DNA from: Grifola frondosa
Lineage: Eukaryota > Basidiomycota > Agaricomycetes > Polyporales > Grifolaceae
NCBI GenBank assembly: GCA_001683735.1
Contig: LUGG01000019.1
Span: forward strand, 310,001-374,000
DNA length: 64,000 bases
Direction: 5' to 3'
Shown here piece by piece: positions 1 through 13,109 of the stretch. The position numbers and the translations under genes were made by a program. The notes beneath the pieces were generated by a model. The model made no database searches. It was not told the origin of the DNA and saw only the letters and a program-made list of their open reading frames with translations. Position 1 is the stretch's first letter. Each line of letters begins with the position of its first letter.

Positions 1-298
1 CGCTAAAATCATCATACAATAGTATGACTTTGAGCACCTCTCCTCTTTCTCTCGTGCTTTATTGCTGCCATAGTCCATGCAGGCCGGCTAAGTAAAGTTC
101 GAGAACAGTCCTTACAAAAGCCCGATTACCAATTATGGGATCTAGATCTATGACGGATCGACTCAGATGAGGAGTGGCACCGTTGAGCCACTCGGATTAC
201 CTCCACTATATAACTGCTCGCCCGCCTCAGTCATCTCTTTACATTCCTACTTCTACCCGTTCGCGACTCAAAAGAACTTCGAGTTTATCGACGCCAAT

Positions 299-2737
299 AT
301 GGATGTATCCTATGAATCCTTCATGAAGAACTTTGTTCTTCCTTTCGCCTCACAACCGCGCAGAGGGTCGAAGCCAAATTATAACAAAGCTTTCGATTGC
401 ATGCCAGAAGAGACTGGGGACCGCAACATTGATGAGACTATATACCAACCTTTCGTGAGTTCGACACATCCATTCCTCGGTGTCTCCTCCCGCAAAAGGC
501 TGATGTTCATTTTGCACAAAGGCTTCCTGTATCCAGCGCGCAAAATTGTGTGCCAACCACCGGCTGGTCATAACACAAAATGGCTACGTCAGTGCAGGTG
601 GTGGGGGGAACAGCTACATGAACGCCGCTCTATTCCTCGCTCATGATTCTCCCACCGATGGCCAACCTCACTATGAATCTCAAAGGCTATGGATACATTT
701 CAGATCATTCTATGGGGACCCTTACGAGATTGATCCGTTTGACCATAGCGATCCAGATGATTTATCGGAGTGTCCCGAGGCACGAGCAGAGTTCCGGAAG
801 GAGCTTCAATCTTACATGTCAGACATGCTGTACTACCAACACCGCCAGTTCGTCTTTTCTGTCCTCATTCTCTCCAGCCACGCGCGCCTCGTTCGGTGGG
901 ATCGAGCCGCGTATGTCGTAACGGAGAGGTTCGACTACAAAAAGGAGCCGAAGAAGCTTGCCGAGTTCTTGCACATGTTCTGCCGTCTCCCCCCAGAACG
1001 TCAGGGCTTCGATTTGAGCGCGACGCCGATAAAGAAGGGCTCAAGAGCGGCGTGTGGCAGAGGAGATGCCACAGGACTATGTGCGAGAGGCTTTCAAGCG
1101 CTCTCTCAATCCCGAACGACAGTGGTGGAGGATTACTGTCTTCCAGAAGATTACCGAGGACGCTCCAAATGCACCTGGACCGTCCAAGGAACTGAGACGG
1201 AGCACGAGAGAGCAGAGAGTGCGTCCAAAGGAACGTCACTTCCTCGTTGGCGAACCTTTTTTCCGATTACCAGCAACGCCGTCTGTATTTGATATAGGGA
1301 CACGCGGATACGTCGCATTCGATACCCAGGACAAGACGCTCGTGTATCTAAAGGACCAGTGGCGGATCGACTACGACGAGAAGATAGAGGGCGACGTCAT
1401 CCGGACGCTGAACAGCAAGGGCGTCGGCCATGTTCCAACGCTCGTTTGTCACGGAGATATACGCGATGAAGACGGCGAAGTCCAGACGTCATCTAACCAG
1501 ATATACTGGAACACCGAGGAGAATGTCGAATACTACGAAGACGTCCCTATGATGATCCATTATCGTCTTGTGCAGAAGGAGGTACCCTGCCCTCTGAAAG
1601 ACTTCGGGAGAAGTTATGACCTGGTCAAAATTGTTTCTGACTGTCTTCAAGGTCAGTCTTACGCCGCGTCGTGAAGTATGCTTTCTGATGAGTGAAATAT
1701 AGGTCACCAAGAAGCCGTAGAAAAGGTTGGGATACTGCATCGCGACGTCAGCGAAAGAAATGTCATGTGCATACCCATAGAGAAGACTGGCCCCGACGGC
1801 GAGACGCACACCGAATACAAGGGTATCTTATGCGACTGGAGCCTTGCGACGGACTCGGTGCCTCCAACATCCATCAACGATGATGGCGTGGTCGAAATCA
1901 AGAAAAAAGAACACAGGACGAAAAATCAGAAGCGCACACGCCGAGATGAAGATAGCAGCAGTATCAGTAGCGCGTCGAGCACAGCCAGTAGTCTGCGCAT
2001 GGTGAGTTCTGCCTGCCAAAGTCCGTCACATTTCGACACGATGGCTAACTTGACGGCAGGGCACATGGAAATTCATGTCTATCAGGCTCTCAGACCATCG
2101 CATGCGGCTTCCCACAGTGCAAGACGACCTCGAGTCCTTCTTCTACGTGCTCCTCTACGAAGGTGTCCGGTACCTCTCGCACAACTCCCCGAACGTGACA
2201 TTGTTCATCGACGAGAACTTCGACCAGCACGGGGATTATGGTGGCAGGCACGTTTGCAGCGGAGGCAAACGGGACATGATCAGAAGCAATGTCCCAATCC
2301 ACCACGGGCTTTACACGGGACCGTTGGCATTCCGCCATACAGATGGCGAGCGGGCGCACCCGCTGAATGCCTTGGTCACGACGCTAACGTCGTGGTTCAA
2401 GGCGTACTACGATATTTGCTATGACAGGATCGAGCTGAAGGAACACGTGAAACCGATGCGTTCCAGGGATATTGGCAAGTACCGTGCTCTGCGCGGAGGT
2501 ACTTCTGATGAGGAGTCAGACACCGAGGATAATATAGAACGCCAAAACCAAATGATCGACAAAGAGAACCAGCGCAGTCTCGCCATGATGGAGCAAAACC
2601 GCGTGCGCGTCGTCGTGTTGAAGAACCATGATGCGATGCTTGCGCTTTTCCGCAAAGCCTTATCCCGCACCGGCGCGTGGCCTAAAAGTGACAAGGTGGC
2701 CGACCAGCTGGGTGTAAAGGAGCGGCCGCCACTTTAG
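299..2737 (+). CDS. FunK1-type fungal protein kinase A (frameshifted)
   Basis: Fungal-type (FunK1, Pkinase_fungal) kinase, a family expanded in mushrooms and of unknown substrates. I read exons 299-454, 537-1651, 1703-2001 and 2060-2737, about 748 aa. Visible motifs are the beta-3 lysine in VYLKDQWR, the catalytic loop LHRDVSERN (exon 3), DWSLA in the DFG position, GTWKFMS across the last splice, and the family signature DDLESFFYVLLYEG. All core catalytic residues are present. The start at 299 matches the N terminus of kinase B by alignment. Between about 1047 and 1056 the reading frame changes by +1 with no usable intron; relative to kinase B about 17 residues are also missing there. This is either a broken gene or a sequence error. 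Its closest relative in the window is kinase B on the other strand. Confidence 0.85.
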
Positions 2738-4054
2738 TAGTCCTGCGTTGTGAAATGGTACTAGGCTGGGGGTTTTGAAAACGAACATTGAAAATATCGA
2801 TTACGTTGGACGCTATTCTCGGACGGTCACAAGTAGCGCTTGATATCGAAACCAGAGACTCACTCGACCGGCGTTGGAAAGGTCAAGCCAACATTTTATC
2901 CATACTAGTCTCCGCGCATTCAGTAATAGTACTTAACACTCAGGCCTCGAGTATTGCGATTGTTGTGCAGTTCTGCAAACTACCAGGAGCGAGTAGCACG
3001 CTCGAACTTTGAAGATATCAATTTCATCTCTAGCTACCTGTAGAGAAAACATCAAACAACATGCGTATAGTCCTTGACTCACGTATGAGCCCGTCAACTC
3101 TCCCACAGCCTCGTGCTATGCGCTTGCCGAGCCAGCTCTACCGACACTACCCACGTCGACCTCGTCAACGACACCCACACCACCAACAAAGTCGCAACAG
3201 CCTTTAAATTTCCTCACCTTCAAGCCCCCACGAAGCGTTGCGGCCAGCATGTGTGATCGGGTGAAACGACTTCCGCATTAGTGCAAAAAACCAAAAGCGT
3301 TCCAGTCGACGTCAGCGACGTCGACCAAGCCCGGTTTTCCCGGAGGTGCACGTTGAGATCTACAGAAGGCACGATCGATCTGCCGTACGATTGAAATTTG
3401 ATAGTACTTGTCCGAAAACGCAACATATTAACGCGAACGACAAGTTATGACAGGACGCGAGGGGACATTCGCTGCCCCACGTCTCGGGCTCTCAGCCGCA
3501 CGCCCACGACGAAACACACGCAATGCAATGCAATTCGATTCGATTCGATTCAACAACTGGTACTCGAGAGCGGAGGAGAGGCGAGACAGACAGACAGACA
3601 CAGACAGACAAAGGGAAGAGAGAGACACTAGAGCTACGCTATCGCTAATCACTACTGATGCACTATCGCTGTCATGGCACGTCGTGAGTTTGCAGAACGA
3701 GGACGGAGACGCGGACGACTAAAGAAAAACCTAAGCTGCAGGAGGAATATGAACAAAAAGCGGGCAGGGGATAAGAGTAGCAAAACACATGGGGCCTATG
3801 CTGGGTTTGTCGTTTCGGCGGGGCGGATAAGAGAACAGGAGAGAGATGGGAAAGCATAGGACCGCATCAAGAAGTCAATCGAGAACAAGACATGTTACAC
3901 GCCTGAGAAATGAAGAAAGAGAGAAACAAACCAGAAAGCACCGCAATTTCAACGCAGAAGAAACCCGATGAAGCACCACAGACGGGTGGAACCCGTATAT
4001 CGTCCGCCCCGCACGCGTCCTTCACACGCCCCTTCCCATCCTATCTTCCTGCAT
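2738..4054. other. Intergenic region with two microsatellites
   Basis: Convergent 3' flanks of kinase A and the MADS-box gene. A pentanucleotide run of ATTCG units lies at about 3533-3551 and an AGAC-rich run at about 3584-3612. Short open frames here share no recognisable motif and I do not call them as genes. Confidence 0.5.
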
Positions 4055-5336
4055 TCATCGCCGTCCATAATGACTTCCTTGCTGCACAGGCGGCGGGCCC
4101 CACGGACCCCCATGCGTCGCCATCCCGCCCTGCGAGCCTGGAGGCGCGTCGTGTCCAAAAGCCGAGTACGGTGGGGGTGCGCCTGGGTAACCTCCGTGCC
4201 CCTGCGGCCCTGCACCAGGTGGCGCACCATACATGCCGGGGTCACCTTGCTGCGGCGCGCCATAGCCCCCCGCAGGATTAGCGTGCGTATAGTTAGGACT
4301 TGTGGGCTGCTGCCGCGGCGAGTGCTCGAGCGGCATCTGCTGCTGCTGCGCTCCTGGACCGCCCGGGATGGAGAGTGATGGCGGGGGCCCGCCAGACATC
4401 GGGGGAATGGGAGCCGTGCGTGCGTGTGGAGACGTCGAGGGTGCGCCGGGGGCAGAGCCCTGAGCAGGGGAGACGGCCACGGCGGAGGGCGCGTTGTTAC
4501 GCGAGGGTGCGGCGGTGCCTGCGGAGGAGCTCGCGCGGCGGCGCTTGCGCGTCGTGCGCTCAGGGGGTTCGGCGGGGGCAGGGGCGTCTGCGTCCTGCTC
4601 CTCGGATGCGTCGTCGTCCTTGCCGGAGCCGCCACCGGAGATGGAGAGCCCGCCTGGTACGTTGGGGGGCGCGTGGTGGGGCATGTTCAGAGGCCCTGAG
4701 GCGCGACCGATGGGAGTGCCGATGGGCATGGAGGAGGGGAGGGTGCCGTGGGGCGCGTTGAGGCATGCTTGGATGAGGTTCTTGCCCTCGGGCTGGGTGA
4801 CGAGGGGCTGGAGCTTGGCGGTGGTGAAAGTGTAGACGAGACCTGTCTCTGAGACGACAAGGAGGAGGACTTGCGTGCCGGTGAGGGTAGAGAGCTCATA
4901 TGCCTGGAAGGGGAGACGACGGTGAGGAGGACGCAGAGACGCGTCGGGAGAGAACGCGCACCTTCTTCATGATACCTGCTTTTCGTTTGGAGAAAGTGAT
5001 GTGACGCCTGGATTTGTCTTGGATGAACTCGATCTTGATCTTCCTCCGGCCGGCCTTCTTGTCGGATTTGGGCTTGTCATCTTCGTCGTCGTCGTCGCCG
5101 CCGCTCTCTCCGGCGTCTTGGTCGTGGATGAAGGCGTCGTCTGCTGCGACGGGGCCTGCGGGGTCCTGGAGGGAGTCGAGACGCTGCCGCTTGTTGGAGA
5201 TGTTTGGGGAGGCGGGGTCGGTGGGCTGAGGCATGGGAGGACCAGAAAGGGAAGTGTGGTTTGATTCCGCGGGGTTGGAATAGACTGGAGGATATGAGGA
5301 GGGAGCGGTGACTGTCGTCGTGCGGCGAAAGGCCAT
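4055..5336 (-). CDS. SRF/Mcm1-type MADS-box transcription factor
   Basis: Two exons, 5336-4962 and 4903-4055, separated by a 58 nt GT-AG intron, give an intact 407 aa protein. The type I (SRF-like) MADS domain spans roughly residues 94-155, from GRRKIKIEFI through HITFSKRKAGIMKKAYELS to VSETGLVYTFTT, with the intron falling exactly in KK/AY. An acidic stretch (DDDDEDD) directly precedes the domain. The C-terminal ~220 residues are low complexity, rich in Pro, Gly, Ala, Ser and Gln, as in fungal Mcm1/Umc1 homologues. Known relatives bind CC(A/T)6GG boxes as dimers and recruit cofactors controlling mating, cell cycle and development. I prefer the start at 5336; the frame stays open upstream to 5633 but through a tandem repeat. 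No frameshift is seen. Confidence 0.93.
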
Positions 5337-5472
5337 CAGACGATTAAGGGGAAGAGTGTATTTGAGAGAGGACCAGGCGTGGACAGAGTCTGGACTGGAA
5401 GCTCGGGAGGCGAGACAGATGGAGGGCGACGAGTGTTGGAAGACGTCGACGAAAGCGTTCACGGGTGAGTTG

Positions 5473-5508
5473 ACGAATGCGAACACGAATGCGTCCACGA
5501 ATGCGTTG
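5473..5508. repeat. Three 12-bp tandem repeats in the MADS-gene leader
   Basis: Three imperfect copies of ACGAATGCGNNN lie 137-172 bp upstream of the chosen MADS-box start codon, so probably in the 5' leader or core promoter. Period 12 keeps the antisense frame open, which explains the spurious upstream extension of the gene. Confidence 0.7.
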
Positions 5509-8500
5509 ACAAAAGTGGTCAAGTACTCGTGCCCGAAATGGAGGAGTGCCGGAAATGGGTCGTCTCTGAGAGGGAAATAACATTCCCATTTTCGCTCACC
5601 TCCCCTATATACCCATGAAACAAACACAACCAACGTCCCCCCGGCACACCCCGTCCCCCTCCCGCCCTTCCCACGCCACCCATATCCAATTCAGTCCCCC
5701 TCGCAGTCCCCCTCAGACTCCTATCCCGCGGCCACAGGCGACCACCCATTGGCCTCTATCTTATCGCCACCTCCTGCCCTCTCCGTCGTCTTCATCTCCC
5801 AAATACGACCACCCAGTTACCCTCCGTGGCCAGCTGGGCTGTCCCCCCAGCGTCTTCGGTGACAGGGAACCCGCACCACCGCAGGGCCATTCCTTTTTGG
5901 CCATCCCACGCACGGTCCAGTCGCCGCTCGTGACCCTTTGAATCCAGGCACGGATGCGCGGAAATGGAAGCTCCGTGCCTATATTTGGGAACAGCCCATT
6001 CCGAGATAGCCGACGATCGACCTCGTTGCAACCCGATTCGGCAAGGGTGCAGCCACTCTGCACCAGCTTGGAAACGGCTGAGATGCGACTGCGATATCTG
6101 CGATGCGATATCGCCAGTCGCCCGACGACGCTGCCCAGCGCTGCCCCCATCCTGCCTTCGCTGTCTTCTCGCTCCAGCTTCCATATCCGCTCTCCGACTT
6201 CTGCCCCTCGAGGCACCCTTCTCTACACCCCACATCGCCCCGGCAACATCGCCTCCCTCGATGATCACCAGCCGCGCACTCGCAGTCTGCCCATCTCATT
6301 GTTCCCACTCCGTAGTAACCACTGTAGTAACCACTGACACCCGCCGCCGCATGCTCTCAGGATCCGCGCCCTTGTCCTTTGAGGGATCCTTTGAGGGACC
6401 CTTTTCGCGCTCTTGTCCACGCTCGTCCACTTGACCTCGGGATCACTTCACGCTGACATAGCGCTATATCAGTCATCGCCGGTTCCGGCAAGTCACCTTC
6501 CATATCCGGGCTGGTGGCCACGCCCCGTTTCCATCCTTATGTCACCTCCTTTCAAATCCAAACAAGAACCCTCACACTCTTGTCCAGCTTCAGTCCGATC
6601 CTCCCCCGGACGCCCGGCCTCGTTTCTGCGGGCGCCACCACAGCGGTCCATCGTCCGCCATATTATTAATATGTTTATTTTCCGCGACAGGGTGCTGCTG
6701 CGACTGCATCCGAGGCCCAACGCCTGGCGGTGAAACACACTGACAAAGTCAAATGCGTGCATGTGCGTCCCGCAGCTGTCCTTTTACGGAACTGTCGTCG
6801 TACAAATTTGATCCGGTGGTCTTGGCAGGCCAGGGAAAGCGATAGCAAGTTTGGGCGACCTGGGCGCCATGAACCATCTGCTGTGTTTCGACCTGCGATA
6901 CGCTCCCAAATTATTAATCTCGAACGTCCTCCAACCTCGTTCACCTCGGTATATGCTCAAATTTATGTCATAAAATTTGTCATAAAATAACGTCGCCTCT
7001 CGCCGCTCGAAGATGTCACGACTTCTTTCGTAGCTCAATATCTATCGCCCGAACTATATCTCCACGATACGGCCGACAATATTCTCATCCACCCCGTCGT
7101 CCACCCCTCGAGTTTCATTGTCCTGCAGGCGAGGCGGTCGGTCGTGTACTTCGATCAGGGTGCATGGAACGCCTCAGGGCGAATCGAAGGGATGCCGGGA
7201 ACATTCATATCCCAGCATGCCCCTCGCCTCTCGAACGTTCGGAGGTGCGCGGCGGAATACGTTTCGTAAGTCGTAGCTGTGATTTCTGCCGGCGGAAATT
7301 GCAAGCCGTCGTTATTCTCTACCTTGCAGCTCGTCGTCAGCCCCAGAGCTGCCCGTTAATTGCGCATATGCTTACCGAAGGGCGGATATGTCATCGCTTC
7401 TTCTGACCACGATTTCGAAGACTCATGCCATGGTGGCCCGCTATACTCCCCCTTGCGGTCTCTGAAGCAGCATGTTTGATTGCAGGTGCGTGTGTACAAA
7501 TTTGATGGCGCATATAGCCACGGAAAATTATTTTTTGGTGCAGAATGTCAAGTCGATCGCACTCAAGCGCCAGCAAATGCCAAAACTGGCGACAACGCCG
7601 CCGATGGCATGCTCGGGCGTCGCATCCGTCAAATCATCTTCTACTGCTGCTGCGGGAACCATCACAGTACCAGACATTCTGTGGCAGAAACTGGAAATTC
7701 TTCCCGCCCTGCATGTCGATGCTGATGATTGTTGTGCCCATTATCGCTGCGTAAATGTGATCAAGTAGCTGGATCAATTGCCACTTGATCTCAGGCTTCG
7801 TCGACAGTGCGACATCGACCCACGCTCGCAATCCATTCCCTCGGCCCAACCCCATACCCCGCCTCCTGTGAATACATCACAGGACCCTGCGCTTCTTCAC
7901 AGCATCGATAACATTGTTCCGCACCGATAGCATTTCCGCGCAACTGCTGTATCTGCATCTGACCGCTGTTCTACGCCACCGACGCCGCTAACCTACCTGC
8001 TGTGCTTCCTGGACTGCTGTATGCGCTCTTTCTCCGCAGCTGCGAGTCTCTCCGTGATAAACGTACACGCGCTGCTTCCCCTTCTACGACACTCGTCTGA
8101 TCTCTGATTCTGTGTGCGTTCGCTGTCCCCTGTGTGCCCCACGCCTCTTGCTATTTATTGCGCCATTGTATTGTCGAGCTGTCACTGTCCTGCAGAACTC
8201 TGTCATCGACTCTCAGGGCCCCTGGCAACGCGCCGGCCCGCTGATATGCGCCGCGTCTGACGCTCGCCCAAGAACAGTGCGCACCGCGGACGAGCTGTTG
8301 TTCGTTCCCCGCAGGTGCGCCGCGGGCTCGGCCTGCCTGCGCCCGGGTTCTCTTTCGCCCGCGCCCGTGCCTGCCTGCGTTCTGTGCATCCTGCCAGACA
8401 GAACTCTCGTGTGGCAGCGTCTTTGTCCTCAGCACGCACGGGTGCCGCATGCTGTGCGTGCGTCATCGGGCTGGTGTTTGCGCCCGGTTGAGGGCTCTTG

Positions 8501-9749
8501 TGGTTTCTGCGTCATTGTGCAAAGTCCGACAGCGCCAAATGTGGATGTATGCGGTGGTGGTTAGAATATTGTGGTATTCTACGAGGGATACTGGAGAGGA
8601 CGAATATAATTTCCAGTGGCGTTATTACTTGAACAAAATGATCGCGTCATTTAGATAATCAATCTGGAGGCGCTTCGCCCTCAAGCTTTCAGTGTGGCAT
8701 GATGCCACTATGTATGTATGTGGCGACCATACTATGATGCTGTCATAAGTCAAAGGTCGAGCCACTCAAACATGACCGACGGCAGCGGGCGCTCGCGGCG
8801 CCCACGTCTCCGCAGGCACGTCCGAAATGCCGGAGATGAAATCCAGGTCTCCTCGGAATCGCACACTACACACATAGAATGAGTCGAGCAAACGGCTTCT
8901 CGAGCTCTCCTCGGGTCCGATACGACGCTGCAGCTTGGCCTGGCCTGGACGAACACGACGGACGGCTGCTGCTCGGACCGCGAACTTGGGGCCTCCAATC
9001 GGCGTTGGGAGGGGATTAGGGCGCAGACCAGTAGATCAATGCTGGATCGCCATATAAGGGAGAAGTGCGTCCATTCCCGGAACGCACCTCCACGTCCGAT
9101 ACGGGTGCCGTATCAGCTGCGAACTCGGATCGTGTCCTGTCCCTCCATGGGACGAGATAGGCTGTCTGTGGAACGGCTGGGTCGTTGAAGAAGCACCGGG
9201 TGGAGTTGAGAGACGACAAAGGCCTCGACCATCGGTCATATTAAGGAATATACTAGGAAACACGTACTACAGGTAAAGAGGTTGTTTAGAGATCAGATGT
9301 TTCGAAGATACTTAGATAACGTTACGCAGTAGTTTCCTATTACACAATCTCCTACTCAGCGTTACAACAAGCATGGAAGTGCGTCCGTATGTGTGTGTGT
9401 GAGAAAGCAGCCCGGCGCGATGGCTGTGGTCATGAGAAGAAAGAAGCGTTTTCAGGTGCGAAAAGCAAGGGCCGTCCAGGCTCCCAGAGATCAGATGCAC
9501 AGCGCACGCACGCAACAGATCTTCGTAAGCTAGTGAAATCAAACCTTCTCCGGTGGGCTCTGTCCGGATCGTGTCAGACCGCCCTTGATGCCGCGAACGG
9601 CAACGCGCGGTTCCGCAGGAGTCCTCCAGGCCAGGAGTGACCACAGATTCCACGACTACTCCCCGACGGTCCGAAAACGAAGGAGAGAAGTCGAGTGCGC
9701 TGCGGCACCGCAGCACTGATCAGCGGCCCTAAATTAGGCTGATAACGTC
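5509..9749. other. 4.2 kb gene-poor region upstream of the MADS-box gene
   Basis: Many overlapping short open frames on both strands (for example 8112-8564 plus, 9312-9716 minus) but none shows a known motif, consistent splice structure or strand preference. A pyrimidine-rich stretch at 5625-5720 is compatible with a core promoter or leader of the MADS-box gene. The size suits a long regulatory region or a long spliced 5' UTR of that regulator, but I see nothing that proves it. Confidence 0.45.
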
Positions 9750-12700
9750 TTAGGCTTTCCATGCCACAAACACACGGGCAGACCGGTTTAGGCGATGAGA
9801 GGGAGGAATAGCGGGAAGGCGCGACGACGCGCGGACGTCTTCGTCCCCGTGACCACCCTTGAGAGAATCTTCATACTCTGCGGAAGCCACGTCTTTCCGA
9901 GGAGGCGAGGATGCTACATTGGCGTCAGCGTATGGGTGCGATTCCTGCGGCCTGACCGTGTCAGTCGATCCGCGAGAACGGTCTTCGCGACCATGCACAT
10001 TTTGATACCGGTCCCATGCCGCACATAACTCGTCGAATGCTTTGCGTTCCTCCGTGCGCGAGGGTGTGACGGGTGCCCATGCTAGGCGGTCTTCGACGAC
10101 CATGCTCAAGTTTATACTGTCCTGCATGTCCCTGTCACGAGAGGTCAGTAAGGGCAGTTTCCAATAAGTATGCCCAGAAAATAGTACGACGGAGGATGAA
10201 TGGGATGAATGAATTTTCCACACTCACAGCTCAAATCGGGTGAGGAGAGCGTCGAACTCGTCTCTGGTCAAGTTCATGAGTGCGCTCTTGATCGGATCGG
10301 CCCCCACCGATGCAGAACGTGCTAATTCCGGGGAAGAATCCAACCTCACTGGCTGTTGATGAAACGGAGGCGGAGAGTTGGGAGGGACTCGTGGCGAGGC
10401 GCCCATCTGGTAATCCACAACGTAGTCCCACATGGCCTCTGCGCAAGCTAAAACATCCTGGACTCGCGAAGAGAGATGCAGATTGAGCGACTTCACGTCG
10501 AATTTAACCGTCCGATTTGGCAGACTATTCAATCGCTTATCCTGATACGATGGCCGATACGGTAGTTTGGGAGAAGATGGAGAGCGATGGGGTTCGAAGG
10601 CAGCGGCAGTGGATAGGGACGATGATCTGCGCATAGGAGCGAAGGCAGAGAACCGACTCTTGTCGACTGAGAAATATGGTGTGCCCTTCACCAAGTCCTT
10701 CGCCTCAATCCAGTCAGATGACCAATCCAGGTGAGTGAGTGTGGGAGAAGCGAGTGAGGATCCGTTGTAGGGATAGCTTCATCGTTTGTCCATTCGGCAG
10801 TATCGTCACATGCTTGCCCGGGGTCAGAGTGAACGGAAGAGGGCTTGTCGGTCGGGAGCTGCTGTGGAATAGGCGGGAATGTAGCGATTACAGGCGGGTG
10901 CGATCTTACATCTAGTAATAAAAAAAATCGATGATGAATCATGAAAGAATTCAAACAAGTAAACGCGAACCTTTGAAATGTACAGTCATTGTATTTCCAA
11001 GCAGAGAAAGCGGTTCCAGGTTCACGAATCGAGCTGCATGCATCTCATTGTAAATCGTCTCAAGCAGAGAATGATCATGTGGATTGGACGGAGGTCTAGA
11101 TATTGTGCGGAACGGCAAGTGTGACTTCTTCGTGGGCTCGCTGTTGGTTGGTGGAGCAGGTTGCGAAGGTATACGTGGCGACACATGCTGATGCGTGGGA
11201 GATGCTAACGAAGTACCTTCTGGATGTGTCGTGGATACCGATAGTGATGATCGTCGTTCGAAATCACATGGTTGTGGACGTACCGTCCGGGAGGGTGTCG
11301 AAGGAGGTGTTGTCTGTGGCGTTCGTGAAGACGGGGACGGCGAGGCAGAATCACGAAGTCTTCCCGGAAAGTACAAATCTTCTTCTAACAACTACGAATA
11401 GAAAAAAATAACGGGACACGTTGGTGACAAAGACGCTAAAGTGCGTACCTCGAATGCTGTCCCAGGTTTCATCACACGTGTGATTTCCTGTGTGGGAGGT
11501 CAACCCAAGCATGGAAGTGATTCAAACTTGGACAGTACCTCGAAAAGGTCATCCCACTAACCATCAGGATAATCAGGGACAAGATTAACTAGCAGATCTA
11601 GGAAGTCATACCTTATCCTCGGGAACACCTCGCGCTATACGCGTAAAACGACTTCAATAATCAAGTTCGTTATCAAAGAAAATAGGAATTCGAATACTGT
11701 GGCTTACACATAGTCGAACTCCTCATTTGGGAAAGGTAGACCTTCTAGACTAGATTGATTGTGAATGATTGAATAAGTGCGAAGACAAGAGGAAGTAAAA
11801 TCTCACAAATTAGCCTGTACCCAAGTTATTCGAGAAGCCAAATCTAATGACCCAATCTGCATGAGGTCCGGGTGCAGTGGTACGATGTCCAATCCTGTGA
11901 ACTTGCCATCAGGACCGCACTAGTAAGACAAAAAGGTCACAAACCAACGAAGTGGGTATTCTACGTCAACAAGTACATCAATGTCAAGACTTGGGAAACT
12001 TCGTTGCACAAACCTTCCATTGTCTGGCAGCATCCAAAATCCACGTTCCAGTGCCTACGAACTATCTCGCCAGAAACTCCAAGCCGTCAAAAAATCATCG
12101 CACCACAACCAATGTCCAGCCTGTCACGTTCCAGATGACACATTAGGATTATAAAGATTTATCTATCGGTTTTCAAGACTTACACTTTAGTAGGGGTGCT
12201 CAAACACGTGCATCGTGATACTCCCGCCAACCTGCTGTATCCACAGCGTGAACCATACATCACTAGTCAAGTGTCAGAAGTGCCGAAATTCGCGCGCGCT
12301 GTGAACTACTCACAGATCTATTACATGCCTCTCATAGCTTCTCGGGTACGGCACCTCCTTGGCCGAAAAGGCGTGATGCTTCTTCCCATTACGCAAGATG
12401 AATTGTTCTTCACGCGCTTGGACCTTCCGCCGCAACTGGTCGAGGATCGTCCGATCAACCGTAGAGAATTGCGCGTCATTCTTTGCAGTCGCATTGTGTG
12501 TGCTTGGGGCACTGCCTTTACTGCTCCTACTCTTCTTTCGCTGCAGGGGAAATTCGGACCCAGTCTGTAATGGCGTCAATGACGATCGAGTGTGCGACGC
12601 TAACAAAGAACTAAAATGCGTACCGGAAGCGGGAATTCCCAGCTCACGGAATCCCCAACGGACTTATGCACCCGACTGTCTGATAGTGCGTGGGGACGTG

Positions 12701-13109
12701 GGATCGAGCGAGAGTTGCTTGCGTCGGGTACGCCGGATGATGTAGATGGGCGTGAGGCAAGTTTGACACGCGCAGGGTTGCGTGGGGGACGGGGTGGTGC
12801 TGAGGATTTGTGAATGGGAAGCGGAGGGAGCTCACGACTTCCTGGATGCCCCGACCCCGAGCTTGATGGTCGTCTCAACCGCAGCACCTTACGCTTCGCT
12901 GATTGTGACCATGGCACTGCACTCGACAAGCGGTTGTTGTGATTGGGTGGGGTCGTTGGCTGTATCGTGTGCTGCGTGGTGTGCACTGAAGAAGACGAAG
13001 ACGAGCTTTGCGCTGTGATTTCAGGCGAAGACTCAGTGAAAGGCGGACGAGTTGGGCGAGAGCGCGGTGGGGAAGAGGTTGAACGCAGTGGGTATGCTTG
13101 GCCGAGCAT
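9750..13109 (-). CDS. SAM-dependent methyltransferase, agaricomycete type, 13 exons
   Basis: Exons read as 13109-12648, 12564-12314, 12262-12184, 12120-12104, 12054-12014, 11919-11807, 11749-11708, 11651-11612, 11556-11539, 11487-11449, 11391-10971, 10911-10228 and 10131-9750. After a Ser/Pro-rich N terminus comes EVPYPRSYERHVIDLDVW, then the class I Rossmann motif LDIGCGTGTWILDAA split over exons 4 and 5, GLDIVPLHPDL (motif II region), NFLEGLPFPNEEFDYV, RIARGVPEDKWDDLF, and EITRVMKPGTAFE before EEDLYFPGRL. These match a large, functionally unassigned basidiomycete methyltransferase family; the substrate is unknown. Two frame breaks interrupt it: one extra C in a C4 run near 12193 (exon 3), and a break within a TCAC microsatellite near 10735 (exon 12). 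The exon 1/2 junction is my least certain splice. It is divergent from CDC37. Confidence 0.85.

Noticed and set aside
3949..4635. Long Pro/Arg-rich open frame on the minus strand
   Set aside because: Shadow of the low-complexity C-terminal exon of the MADS-box gene in another frame.
8112..8564. 150-residue Cys/Ala-rich open frame
   Set aside because: No motif, overlaps equally long frames on the other strand, composition fits GC-rich non-coding DNA.
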